The notes: generated by a model from the sequence alone, not told the origin. Numbered from the stretch's first letter, positions 1 to 7,314 are shown. The stretch: DNA of 8,445 nt from Dehalococcoidia bacterium (GCA_016783225.1 JADHWZ010000093.1:1-8445), one strand, 5' to 3'. Numbers and translations: made by a program.

Positions 1-70
1 GTTCTTTCTGGGCTACATCTCTGGCAAGGCTTTGGGTTTGTCTTTGCTCTGTTGTTAGATTAACGTCCAT
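1..70 (-). CDS. Acyl-CoA dehydrogenase, N-terminal fragment cut by the window edge
   Basis: Reading leftwards from an ATG whose complement ends at position 70, the frame gives MDVNLTTEQRQTQSLARDVA followed by QKE before the window ends. This is the usual opening of acyl-CoA dehydrogenases: a short beta start, then the first helix of the N-terminal helical domain (compare the family pattern of 'LTEEQ...L...ARDFA.KE'). Such flavoproteins oxidise acyl-CoA thioesters at the alpha-beta bond and pass electrons to an electron-transfer flavoprotein in the cytoplasm. The start is well fixed: AAGGAGGGG lies just upstream (complement of about 77-85), roughly 7-8 bases from the ATG. Only about 23 of some 380 residues are visible, so the subfamily, substrate and intactness cannot be judged. 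The family call rests on this short match alone. Confidence 0.75.
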   Translation of the reverse strand, partial: MDVNLTTEQRQTQSLARDVAQKE

Positions 71-101
71 GTTCGTCCCCTCCTTCAACATTGATGTGTA
101 A

Positions 102-130
102 TTCGTACCATATCACTGGCACCATGTCAA
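102..130 (-). promoter_or_regulatory. Candidate promoter of the acyl-CoA dehydrogenase gene
   Basis: A perfect -35 box TTGACA (complement of 125-130) is followed after 17 bases by TACGAA (complement of 102-107), which matches the -10 consensus at only three of six positions. It lies about 30 bases before the start codon at 70. The -35 box and spacing are good and the -10 is weak, so it may need an activator. Confidence 0.4.
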
Positions 131-155
131 CACAGGACTGCTTATGAAGAAGGCT

Positions 156-177
156 AGCAGGTGACATGTCCCCTGCT
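156..177. promoter_or_regulatory. 22-bp near-perfect palindrome, candidate operator
   Basis: Positions 156-177 read AGCAGGTGACATGTCCCCTG plus CT. The two halves are complementary at every position except one pair (162 against 171). It lies about 25 bases upstream of the -35 box of the acyl-CoA dehydrogenase promoter. It has no T-run on either side, so it is not an intrinsic terminator. The size and symmetry fit a dimeric regulator site, for example of a TetR-type regulator, which often control fatty-acid genes. The regulator is not identified, and a mobile-element end is an alternative. Confidence 0.35.
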
Positions 178-203
178 CACGTCCACAAGCCCCTGCGTTG
201 CTA

Positions 204-380
204 TTATTTGGGATTGACCGTTTCGTACTTCTTTTTCAGACTGAACAATCCGCCCTTTTGTTCGATGTCAAGGTTGTCGCCTTCGTTGGATTGAACCTCT
301 AACTCAGCACAGTGGGGGTGAATTGCTCTTCGCCCACTTCTCGGCGCCCGGGCTTGTTTCCCTTCAGCCAGCAGATGATC
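204..380 (-). pseudogene. Start-less open frame following the SnoaL-like gene, possible gene remnant
   Basis: Directly after the TAG stop of the SnoaL-like gene the same frame stays open for 58 codons and ends in tandem stops (TAA, TAG; complement of 201-206). It contains no ATG, GTG or TTG near its beginning. The last part, ending LEVQSNEGDNLDIEQKGG and then LFSLKKKYETVNPK, looks like a natural protein C-terminus, being hydrophilic with a lysine-rich tail. The first part is arginine- and alanine-rich and looks less natural. A second frame across 310-360 reads GRREVGEEQFTPTVL, so a frameshifted remnant is possible. I do not recognise a family. It could also be chance, or a read-through extension of the upstream protein. 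Confidence 0.2.
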
Positions 381-806
381 CTATTCCGAAGGAGGCCCAG
401 GCAGCAAACCGACCTGCTGCAGGAACGAGGCGAAATTCCAATAGTCGGTGTTTCGGCTGAGCTTGCCCTTGTGCAGCTCCATGATCGAAGCGCCCCGTGC
501 CGAGAAGCTCTTGCCCGTGGCTGGTATTCCAGGAAGGTCGCCGGCCTGAGTGCCGCTCATGACCCACTCGCTGGCCCCCCAGTCACCAGCACCGAAAACA
601 GACTTCGAGTCTAACTTGAAGTCTGGGAAGGCGGCGAAGGTAAAACTGATGAAGGCCTTCAGTTCTTCCTTGCCGCGGCTGACGTTTCCGGCAGCCACAT
701 CTTCGTAGATGCAGTCATCCGTGAAGAAGGAAAGAATCTTATCCACATCATGTGAATTCCACGCTGCAAGATAATCTTTCATTGTCCTTTCTATATCAGT
801 CGCCAT
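381..806 (-). CDS. SnoaL-like (NTF2-fold) small protein
   Basis: The 141-residue product has the layout of the SnoaL-like polyketide cyclase/ester cyclase family: an amphipathic first helix with 'YLAAWNSHDVDKILSFFTDD' (residues 12-31), a 'D..Y.D' strand, a helix with 'FISFTFAAFPDF' (52-63), and a final beta sheet with 'GIPATGKSFSARG' (93-105) and 'NTDYWN' (119-124). The aspartate in the last motif corresponds to the acid/base position in true SnoaL cyclases. Length is normal for a one-domain member. Many relatives are not cyclases, so substrate and reaction are unknown. The start is secure because AAGGAGGT (complement of 813-820) sits 6 bases before the ATG. There is no signal peptide, so it is cytoplasmic. 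It probably has its own promoter, 110-140 bases upstream. Confidence 0.85.
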   Translation of the reverse strand: MATDIERTMKDYLAAWNSHDVDKILSFFTDDCIYEDVAAGNVSRGKEELKAFISFTFAAFPDFKLDSKSVFGAGDWGASEWVMSGTQAGDLPGIPATGKSFSARGASIMELHKGKLSRNTDYWNFASFLQQVGLLPGPPSE

Positions 807-914
807 ATTGATACCTCCTTTGCACTTCCCTCTTGTCTGGGCTTTGCGGCTCTGATATCGCCTAACAGACCTATAGCAAAATCAGAGTTTGCCTAATCCA
901 GCACGGCTTGTCAA

Positions 915-944
915 ATTATTGCCTACCATGGAGTCGTCTGTCAA
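915..944 (-). promoter_or_regulatory. Candidate promoter of the SnoaL-like gene
   Basis: TTGACA (complement of 939-944) is followed after 18 bases by AATAAT (complement of 915-920), five of six matches to the -10 consensus. Transcription would begin near 908 and give a leader of about 100 bases. A second TTGACA (complement of 909-914) lies downstream but has no good -10 partner. The 807-1074 gap holds nothing else that I can call a gene. Confidence 0.5.
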
Positions 945-1044
945 ACAAACTGTAGGCATGCCGACGACCTATCAAAAATTGAATCACGAAAACCCCGAAG
1001 ACCCCTATCGGAGTATTGAACGAAACGCTAAAAGGTGCAACGGG

Positions 1045-1086
1045 TAACAATTTGAGTAATTGTTAATAAAGCAACTAATTGTTGCT
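1045..1086 (-). terminator. Weak tandem hairpins at the end of carB
   Basis: Two hairpins follow each other on the minus strand. AGCAAC/GTTGCT (6 bp, loop of 5) overlaps the carB stop codon and is followed by TTATTAACAA. TAACAATT/AATTGTTA (8 bp, loop of 5; 1045-1065) comes next but has no T-run behind it. Neither is a strong intrinsic terminator. They may stabilise the 3' end or terminate weakly. Confidence 0.3.
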
Positions 1087-4000
1087 GGCGGGGTGCGCTT
1101 CTTTTATATCCGCATGGTAGCTTTGCAGAGACTTGACCTCTGATTTACCCTCGTGGTAGGCGGCGATGCCCTGGGCAGCAGCCATGGCGGCAGCCAACGT
1201 GGTGATATAAGGCACCCTGTACTTTATAGCTACCTTACGGATGTATGAGTCGTCGTACTTACTTAGTTTCTCCGCTGGGGTGTTGATGACCAGCTGAATT
1301 TGCTTGTTTTTGATGGCGTCGGTGATATTAGGTCGTCCCTCGTGCTCCTTCAGTATAGGCTCTGAGGGGATGCGCTGGCTCGTTAGAAAAGCATGTGTGC
1401 CTGCCGTAGCTCTGATCTTGAACCCAAGGTTGGCGAACTGCCTGGCTACCTCACTTACCGCTGGACGATCACGCTCTGAGACAGTAATGAGCACGGCGCC
1501 CTCAGTTGGGAGCGGCGTGACCGCCTCCTGCGCCTTCCAGAACGCCAGCCCAAAGGAGTTTGCGATGCCTAGTACTTCACCGGTGGACTTCATTTCTGGC
1601 CCGAGCAGCGGGTCAACTTCAGGGAACATATTAAAGGGGAAGACTGCTTCCTTCACGCCGAAGTGTGAGATGGGCTGCCTCTTCAGGTTGAGATCCTTGA
1701 TTTTCTTGCCTAGCATGAGCTGGGTAGCCAAACCGGCCATTGGAATGGCGCAAACCTTGGATACGAGTGGAACGGTGCGTGAGGTACGCGGATTCGCTTC
1801 CAGTACGTAGACCACGTCCTTGCATATAGCGTATTGGATGTTCATGACGCCGACCACTTGGAGTTCGCTGGCGATGCGTCGCGTGTACTCCTCGATAGTG
1901 TCAACGTGTTTCTGGGGTATGCTCACTGGCGGGATGACACAAGCGGAGTCACCGGAATGGACACCAGCGTACTCTATATGTTCCATGATGGCGGGGATGA
2001 AAACGTCTTCTCCATCAGCCAAAGAATCAGCTTCGGCCTCGATAGCGTTCTCCAAGTAACGGTCAATAAGTATGGGACGGTCCGGCGTGACACCCACGGC
2101 AGCAGCCACGTACACCCTCAGTTCTTCCTCATCATAGGCTATCTCCATGCCCCGTCCACCGAGCACATATGACGGCCGCACTATAAGCGGGTAGCCAATG
2201 CGCCTCGCCGCGACCAAGGCCTCATCAAGACTACTGGCGATGCCCGATTCCGGCATGGGGATGCCGTACTTCTTCATCATTTGGCTGAACCGTCCCCGGT
2301 CAGAAGCAATATCTATGGAATTGACTGATGTGCCCAATATGGTAACACCTGCCTCTTCTAGCTCCGCCGCTATGTTAAGCGGGGTCTGACCGCCAAATTG
2401 AGCAATAACGCCGATTGGCCTCTCCTTCTGATAGATACTTACCACATCTTCCACGGCCAGAGGCTCGAAGTACAACTTGTCTGAGGTATCATAATCGGTG
2501 GAAACTGTCTCTGGATTGCAGTTGACCATGATAGTCTCGTAGCCCATGTCGCGAAGAGCAAAGGCAGCATGGACGCAGCAGTAATCAAACTCAATGCCCT
2601 GGCCAATACGGTTAGGGCCGCCGCCAAGTACCATCACCTTGGGCCGTTCGCTCACCGTAGTTCGGTCAGGTCCGTTGTAGGTAGAATAGTAATACCTCGC
2701 ATCTTCCACACCACTCACCGGCACGTAGTCCCAGGCTTCGACCACCCCCAGCTTCGTACGCTGCTTGCGGATTTCCTTTTCCTTGACCCCGAGCAGCTTG
2801 GCTAGGTACTTGTCGGCAAAGCCATCTTTCTTCGCCTGAACGAGCAGCTTACCGGGCAGTCTGCTGCCTCTGTACTTGAGAATCTCTTCCTCAAGCTCGA
2901 CGAGCTCTTTCATCTGCTGAATGAACCAGGGTTTAATGTAGGTCTTCCTATATAGCTCCTGCACGTCGGCACCCTTGCGAAGGGCCTCGTACATGATAAG
3001 CTGCCGCTCGCTGGTGGGGTAGCTAAGTATTTTCATCAGTTCGTCAAGCGACCTCTCATGGAAGTCCTTTGCGAAGCCAAGCCCATACCGCCCATTCTCC
3101 AGAGAGCGAATCGCCTTCTGAAAAGCTTCCTTGTAGGTCTTGCCGATGCTCATCACCTCGCCGACAGCACGCATCTGCGTCCCAAGCCGGTCCTCGGCAT
3201 CTCGGAACTTTTCAAAGGCCCAGCGGGCGAACTTGACCACCACGTAGTCGCCGGACGGCGTGTACTTATCTAGAGTGCCTTCACGCCAGTATGGCATCTC
3301 TTCCAGGGTTAGGCCCGCCGCTAACTTAGCAGAAATGAGAGCGATAGGAAAGCCGGTGGCCTTGGAAGCCAGCGCCGAGGAACGTGATGTTCGAGGGTTG
3401 ATTTCGATTATGACCACGCGGCCTGTCTTAGGGTCGTGAGCGAACTGGATGTTGGTACCTCCGATAACACCTATTCTCTCGACAACCTTGTAGGACAATG
3501 CCTGGAGACGCTCCTGCAGGGCTGGGTCGATGGTAAGCATGGGCGCGGTGCAGAAAGAATCGCCCGTGTGAACACCCATGGCGTCAACATTCTCAATAAA
3601 GCACACCGTTATCATCTGGTTCTTCGAGTCACGGATAATCTCCAATTCTAACTCTTCCCAGCCTTCGACAGACTCCTCGATTAACACTTGACCAATCATA
3701 CTGGTAGCAATGCCCCGCCTGGCAATAAGGCGCAGTTCCTCGACATTATAGGCGAGCCCACCGCCTGTGCCACCCAGGGTATAGGCTGGACGAACGACCA
3801 GCGGATAACCCAGCTCTACCGCAATAGCCTCGGCCTCCTCTACACTGTAGGCGATTCTGCTCTTGGGCATCTCGATACCCAACTGTGCCATAGTCTGTTT
3901 GAAGGCGAGTCGGTCTTCACCCCGCTTGATAGCATTAGGCTCAACTCCGATGACTCTGATGCCGTACTTGTCAAACGCGCCACATTGCACCAGGCTAGCA

Positions 4001-4296
4001 CTCAGGTTCAGGGCGGTCTGGCCGCCAAGGTTGGGGAGAATGGCGTCGGGTTGCTCTTTCTCAATAATCTTAATGATTGAGCCTAGGTTGAGCGGCTCTA
4101 TGTAGGTGGCATCTGCCATTTTGGGGTCGGTCATGATTGTCGCCGGGTTTGAGTTGACCAGCACAATCTTGTAATCCAGCGACCGCAAGGCTTTGCACGC
4201 TTGGGTGCCTGAGTAGTCGAACTCGCAGGCTTGACCAATAACGATTGGTCCAGACCCGATAATCATGACCTTCTTTATGTCGTTATGTCGTGGCAT
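1075..4296 (-). CDS. carB: Carbamoyl-phosphate synthase large subunit
   Basis: The 1073-residue protein is full length for CarB (E. coli is about the same size). It makes carbamoyl phosphate from bicarbonate, ammonia and two ATP, for citrulline and pyrimidine synthesis. The first half has the pre-ATP-grasp start 'MIIGSGPIVIGQACEFDYSG' (11-30), the ATP-grasp lid 'LGGTGGG' (174-180) and metal ligands in 'IEINPRTSRSSAL' (297-309). An oligomerisation region spans about 400-550. The second half repeats the design with 'LGGGPNRIGQGIEFDYCC' (557-574), 'LGGRGM' (712-717) and 'LEANPRTSRT' (832-841). The C-terminal methylglyoxal-synthase-like allosteric domain, about 933-1060, keeps 'ATAGTHAF' and 'INTP'. 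The start is supported by GGAAGGAG 9 bases before the ATG. It needs the glutaminase CarA for ammonia, which is not in the window. It lies 151 bases after argH and is probably co-transcribed with it. By eye it looks more GC-rich than argG/argH. Confidence 0.98.
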   Translation of the reverse strand: MPRHNDIKKVMIIGSGPIVIGQACEFDYSGTQACKALRSLDYKIVLVNSNPATIMTDPKMADATYIEPLNLGSIIKIIEKEQPDAILPNLGGQTALNLSASLVQCGAFDKYGIRVIGVEPNAIKRGEDRLAFKQTMAQLGIEMPKSRIAYSVEEAEAIAVELGYPLVVRPAYTLGGTGGGLAYNVEELRLIARRGIATSMIGQVLIEESVEGWEELELEIIRDSKNQMITVCFIENVDAMGVHTGDSFCTAPMLTIDPALQERLQALSYKVVERIGVIGGTNIQFAHDPKTGRVVIIEINPRTSRSSALASKATGFPIALISAKLAAGLTLEEMPYWREGTLDKYTPSGDYVVVKFARWAFEKFRDAEDRLGTQMRAVGEVMSIGKTYKEAFQKAIRSLENGRYGLGFAKDFHERSLDELMKILSYPTSERQLIMYEALRKGADVQELYRKTYIKPWFIQQMKELVELEEEILKYRGSRLPGKLLVQAKKDGFADKYLAKLLGVKEKEIRKQRTKLGVVEAWDYVPVSGVEDARYYYSTYNGPDRTTVSERPKVMVLGGGPNRIGQGIEFDYCCVHAAFALRDMGYETIMVNCNPETVSTDYDTSDKLYFEPLAVEDVVSIYQKERPIGVIAQFGGQTPLNIAAELEEAGVTILGTSVNSIDIASDRGRFSQMMKKYGIPMPESGIASSLDEALVAARRIGYPLIVRPSYVLGGRGMEIAYDEEELRVYVAAAVGVTPDRPILIDRYLENAIEAEADSLADGEDVFIPAIMEHIEYAGVHSGDSACVIPPVSIPQKHVDTIEEYTRRIASELQVVGVMNIQYAICKDVVYVLEANPRTSRTVPLVSKVCAIPMAGLATQLMLGKKIKDLNLKRQPISHFGVKEAVFPFNMFPEVDPLLGPEMKSTGEVLGIANSFGLAFWKAQEAVTPLPTEGAVLITVSERDRPAVSEVARQFANLGFKIRATAGTHAFLTSQRIPSEPILKEHEGRPNITDAIKNKQIQLVINTPAEKLSKYDDSYIRKVAIKYRVPYITTLAAAMAAAQGIAAYHEGKSEVKSLQSYHADIKEAHPASNN

Positions 4297-4332
4297 TAAT
4301 GATGACTCCTTCCCACTAGGTTTGATTGCCTG

Positions 4333-4440
4333 CTACGTGTGCTCCTCACGGACACAGTCGGCGTCGGCCTTGGTGGCTTCAGCTACCTCCTCTCCAAGAC
4401 GACCGAAATCAGCAGAGAGAATAGACGGGGCAAGCTTGAC
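4333..4440 (-). pseudogene. rpe: Remnant of ribulose-phosphate 3-epimerase (N-terminus only)
   Basis: The gap between argH and carB contains an open frame reading VKLAPSILSADFGRLGEEVA, then EATKADADCV and six unrelated residues before a TAG. The first 30 residues match the highly conserved start of ribulose-5-phosphate 3-epimerase ('K.APSILSADF..LGEEV......GAD'). The remnant lacks a start codon: the expected ATG before 'VKLAPS' is CAG, and no ATG, GTG or TTG is in frame after the upstream stop. It breaks off just where the family has the metal-binding and catalytic 'H.DVMDG' segment, so it cannot be an active enzyme. It begins 7 bases after the argH stop, so an intact rpe probably once followed argH in the same operon. 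I am confident of the homology. How the rest was lost is inferred. Confidence 0.85.
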
Positions 4441-4447
4441 CTGAGAA

Positions 4448-5830
4448 TTACTTTACACCCTTAGCTCCGATTAGCTTCTTAGCATTAGTCAAAGCCCGCT
4501 CCACCTGCTTTGAAGCAGTACCCCCAACAATATCTCTAGCGGCAACAGATGATTCCACAGTAATGGAGTAGACATCCTGCTCAAATAATGGTGAGAAATT
4601 CTTATATTCGGCAAGACTAAGCTCGGTGAAGGGTTTATCCCTTTCCATAGCGTAGCTCACCAATTTAGCCACTATATCATGGGCAGTGCGGAAGGCTTCC
4701 CCCTTCTTGACCAGATAGTCAGCCAAGTCAGTAGCCAGGACATAATCTCGCTCCGCCGCCTGCCGGGTATTTTCCGGTTTAACCTTAAGGGTTTTGATCA
4801 TTCCGGTAAATACCCCCAGACTGGATAGCAGGGTATCTACAGTATCAAACAAACCCCCTTTGTCCTCCTGCATATCCTTATTGTAGGAAAGGGGAAGAGC
4901 CTTCATCGTGGTCAGCAGAGCCATAAGTCTACCGTAGACCCTACCTGTCCTACCTCGAACCAGCTCGGCAACATCAGGGTTCTTCTTCTGGGGCATAATG
5001 CTTGAGCCAGTGGTGTAAGCCTCATCAAGCTCAATAAAGTTGAACTCAGCCGAAGACCACAAAATAACTTCCTCTGCCAGTCGGGAGAGATGCATCATGC
5101 ACAGGCTAGCCGCCGCTTCATACTCCAGCACAAAATCCCTATCCGAGACAGCATCCATACTGTTCCGACTGAGCTGGCTAAAACCAAGCTCACGAGTTAA
5201 AAACTCACGGTCAACATTATAGGCTACGCCGGCCAGGGCGCCACTGCCCAATGGCATAACATCGGTGCGCATCAGACAGTCGCTAAATCGATCGAAATCG
5301 CGCCGGAGCATCTCAAAATAGGCGAGCAGATGATGAGACAGCAAAACCGGCTGTGCTGGCTGAAGGTGAGTATAGCCAAGAATAATTATACTCTTATTGG
5401 CTTCAGCCAGAGTGATTAGCGCTCGCTGAAATTCCCTCAGCTTGACTAGGGTATTTGAGATTGCCTCTTTGGCAAAAAGACGCAAGTCCAGAGCTATCTG
5501 GTCATTCCTAGAGCGAGCAGTGTGGAGCCTGCCTCCCACCTCCCCCACCTTCTCAATTAAGCGCGCTTCAATATTCATATGAATATCCTCAAGCTCCGAT
5601 CTAAACTGAAATTTGTTCTGCTCTATCTCCTCCTTGATAGAAGTCAGCCCATTGATAATAGTCTCAGCCTCTTTGTCTGAGATTATACCCTGCTTTGCCA
5701 GCATCTTGGCGTGGGCGATACTGCCGGCAATGTCATAGGGATATAACCGCCAGTCAGAGGGGATAGAGGCTGTATATTCTATTACCGACTTATCTGCCGC
5801 CTTCTTAAAGCGACCGCGTATGTGACTCAT
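4448..5830 (-). CDS. argH: Argininosuccinate lyase
   Basis: The 460-residue product is the last enzyme of arginine synthesis, splitting argininosuccinate into arginine and fumarate in the cytoplasm. It belongs to the fumarase/aspartase superfamily and has its landmarks in order: 'GGRLHTARSRNDQIALDLRL' (99-118), 'GYTHLQPAQP' (152-161, with the conserved histidine 155) and the signature loop 'GSSIMPQKKNPD' (275-286) carrying the catalytic serine. 'YNKDMQEDK' follows at 316-324. Length is normal. The start codon overlaps the stop of argG (ATGA, 5827-5830), and a weak AAAGG lies in the end of argG, so translation is likely coupled. It is the second gene of the operon controlled by the arginine leader upstream of argG. 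Confidence 0.98.
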   Translation of the reverse strand: MSHIRGRFKKAADKSVIEYTASIPSDWRLYPYDIAGSIAHAKMLAKQGIISDKEAETIINGLTSIKEEIEQNKFQFRSELEDIHMNIEARLIEKVGEVGGRLHTARSRNDQIALDLRLFAKEAISNTLVKLREFQRALITLAEANKSIIILGYTHLQPAQPVLLSHHLLAYFEMLRRDFDRFSDCLMRTDVMPLGSGALAGVAYNVDREFLTRELGFSQLSRNSMDAVSDRDFVLEYEAAASLCMMHLSRLAEEVILWSSAEFNFIELDEAYTTGSSIMPQKKNPDVAELVRGRTGRVYGRLMALLTTMKALPLSYNKDMQEDKGGLFDTVDTLLSSLGVFTGMIKTLKVKPENTRQAAERDYVLATDLADYLVKKGEAFRTAHDIVAKLVSYAMERDKPFTELSLAEYKNFSPLFEQDVYSITVESSVAARDIVGGTASKQVERALTNAKKLIGAKGVK

Positions 5831-7083
5831 TTACTACCTTTCTTTGGCGTAACGATGCTTAACAGCCCCTCAGTTTCGCAGGGCGGTTGCGCCTGAGCTT
5901 GGGTTTTGACCGACAGTCCCCAGATGTGAATAAAGCCGGGGGAGGCGCTCTGATCAAACTGGTCGCCCTTACCATAGGTAGCCAGACTATGGCCATATAG
6001 TGAGTTAGGTGATTTCCGCCCCACCACCTGGCAGCTCCCCTTGAACAATTTGACTCTCGCTACTCCACTAACATACCGCTGCGTGCTCTTAACATAGGCT
6101 GCCAAGTCCTGACGGAATAAGCTAAACCACAGACCGTTATAGATTAGGTCGGCATACTCTATAGCCACCTTCTGCTTGAAGCGAAGCTGGTCTTTGGATA
6201 GGGTCATCGCTTCTAAAGCCTGGTGCGCCTGTAATAAAACTGTAGCCGCTGGGGCTTCATAAATCTCCCTTGACTTTATCCCCACCAGCCTATTCTCCAA
6301 GTGGTCAATCCTACCTACTCCGTGCTCGCCAGCCAATTGGTTCAGTCGCCGGATTAGGCTGACGCCATCCATCTTCTGCCCGTCGAGAGCAACTGGTGTT
6401 CCCTTTTCGAATTGAATTTCAACATATTCTGGTGCCGCGGGGGCTTCCTCAAGTTTTTTGGTCCACTTAAATACCTCTTCAGGTGGCTCAACCCAAGGGT
6501 CCTGCAATTCCCCGCACTCTATACTTCTTCCCCAAAGATTCTCATCAATACTATAAATTCTGTTAGCCTCATCTATCCCAAATTCAATTCCTTCCTTTCT
6601 GGCGTATGATAGTTGCTCTTCTCTGGTCATTTTCCACTCTCTGGCAGGTGCTATTATTTTCAAGTCGGGCGCAAGTACATTTATTGACACATCGAATCTC
6701 ACTTGATCGTTGCCTTTACCGGTACAGCCGTGGGCAACAGCAATTGCATTATCATCTTGGGCGATATCACTTAACAGTTTTGCGATTAGAGGACGACCAA
6801 GTGCAGTGGCTAGAGGATATTTCTGCTCATAGATAGCTCCTGCCTGGAGGGCGGGAAATACAAGCGAGGTTACGAAAACATCCCTTACATCGACTACAAT
6901 AGACTTAACCGCACCACATTGTTTGGCTCTTTTTTGAACCAAATCCCGGTCTTTCACCTGCCCCATATTAGCTGTTAATGTTACGACCTCAAATCCGTAC
7001 TTTTCCTTAATCCATTTTATGCAAATGGAAGTATCCAGACCTCCCGAATAACTCAAAATTACTTTATCACTTTTATCACTCAT
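5827..7083 (-). CDS. argG: Argininosuccinate synthase
   Basis: The 418-residue product joins citrulline and aspartate, with ATP going to AMP and pyrophosphate, to give argininosuccinate. The N-type ATP-pyrophosphatase motif 'SYSGGLDTS' (11-19) is intact. 'AHGCTGKGNDQVRF' (117-130) and 'SIDENLWGRSIECG' (178-191) are the other family signatures. The C-terminal part keeps 'GRKSP.SLY...LATY...D.FD.....GFI.IWGL'. Residue 'N' in 'SPNSLY' is where many relatives have Tyr, and 'ANMGQ' replaces the more common 'D.GQ', both unlikely to matter. Length is at the upper end of normal because of a short tail. The start has GAGGAG (complement of 7091-7096) 7 bases before ATG. It is the first structural gene after the arginine leader and overlaps argH by four bases. 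Confidence 0.98.
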   Translation of the reverse strand: MSDKSDKVILSYSGGLDTSICIKWIKEKYGFEVVTLTANMGQVKDRDLVQKRAKQCGAVKSIVVDVRDVFVTSLVFPALQAGAIYEQKYPLATALGRPLIAKLLSDIAQDDNAIAVAHGCTGKGNDQVRFDVSINVLAPDLKIIAPAREWKMTREEQLSYARKEGIEFGIDEANRIYSIDENLWGRSIECGELQDPWVEPPEEVFKWTKKLEEAPAAPEYVEIQFEKGTPVALDGQKMDGVSLIRRLNQLAGEHGVGRIDHLENRLVGIKSREIYEAPAATVLLQAHQALEAMTLSKDQLRFKQKVAIEYADLIYNGLWFSLFRQDLAAYVKSTQRYVSGVARVKLFKGSCQVVGRKSPNSLYGHSLATYGKGDQFDQSASPGFIHIWGLSVKTQAQAQPPCETEGLLSIVTPKKGSK

Positions 7084-7090
7084 CTCAAGT

Positions 7091-7096
7091 CTCCTC
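7091..7096 (-). promoter_or_regulatory. Ribosome binding site of argG
   Basis: GAGGAG on the minus strand lies 7 bases before the argG ATG. It sits downstream of the attenuator terminator, so argG is translated only from read-through transcripts. Confidence 0.75.
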
Positions 7097-7200
7097 TTTA
7101 TTGTTTATGGGGTCCAAGAGACTTCTGTACCGTTGATTGCATCATTCACATCATTTCCAAAGGCGGCTTTCTTGTCCCTTAGCGTTTCACCGCCTCCAAC

Positions 7201-7240
7201 ATAAAAGAATAAAGCCCAGGATTTAGAAATTCCTGGGCTT
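7201..7240 (-). terminator. Intrinsic terminator (attenuator) in the argG leader
   Basis: On the minus strand AAGCCCAGGA (complement of 7231-7240) and TCCTGGGCTT (complement of 7212-7221) form a perfect 10-bp stem with a 9-base loop, followed by TATTCTTTTAT. The T-rich tail is present only on the minus-strand side, so it acts on transcription towards argG. It lies about 120 bases before the argG start and after the leader peptide. It would therefore stop the operon before its first structural gene unless its 5' arm is occupied. Confidence 0.88.
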
Positions 7241-7314
7241 GGTATGCTCTCACGCTAGTGTGGATGATATAGATTTGGTTCAGGTCACCTCCGAATTGGA
7301 GTCACGCCAAGCCC
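7235..7314 (-). promoter_or_regulatory. Antiterminator pairing competing with the argG terminator
   Basis: GGGCUUGG in the leader peptide coding region (complement of 7307-7314) is exactly complementary to CCAAGCCC (complement of 7235-7242). The pairing can extend past one C/A mismatch by three more pairs (GUG with CAU). CCAAGCCC overlaps the 5' arm of the terminator by six bases (AAGCCC), so the two structures exclude each other. Just before the first segment lies the hairpin GCUGCAU-GCGG-AUGCAGC (7 bp, complement of 7315-7332), directly downstream of the main arginine codon cluster. The complementarities are seen directly. Their use as segments 1, 2, 3 and 4 of an attenuator is inferred. 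Confidence 0.75.

Noticed and set aside
312..614. Plus-strand frame of 100 codons
   Set aside because: It lies antisense over the well supported SnoaL-like gene, has a low-complexity arginine/proline composition and no recognisable domain.
960..1030. CCCCGAAGACCCC and nearby GC-rich bases as a terminator for carB
   Set aside because: The repeats are direct rather than inverted and give no stable stem with a T-run.
1304..1810. Plus-strand frame of 168 codons inside carB
   Set aside because: It is antisense to a highly conserved carB region with unbroken family motifs, and such long antisense frames are common in GC-rich genes. Other plus-strand frames over carB, argH and argG were rejected for the same reason.
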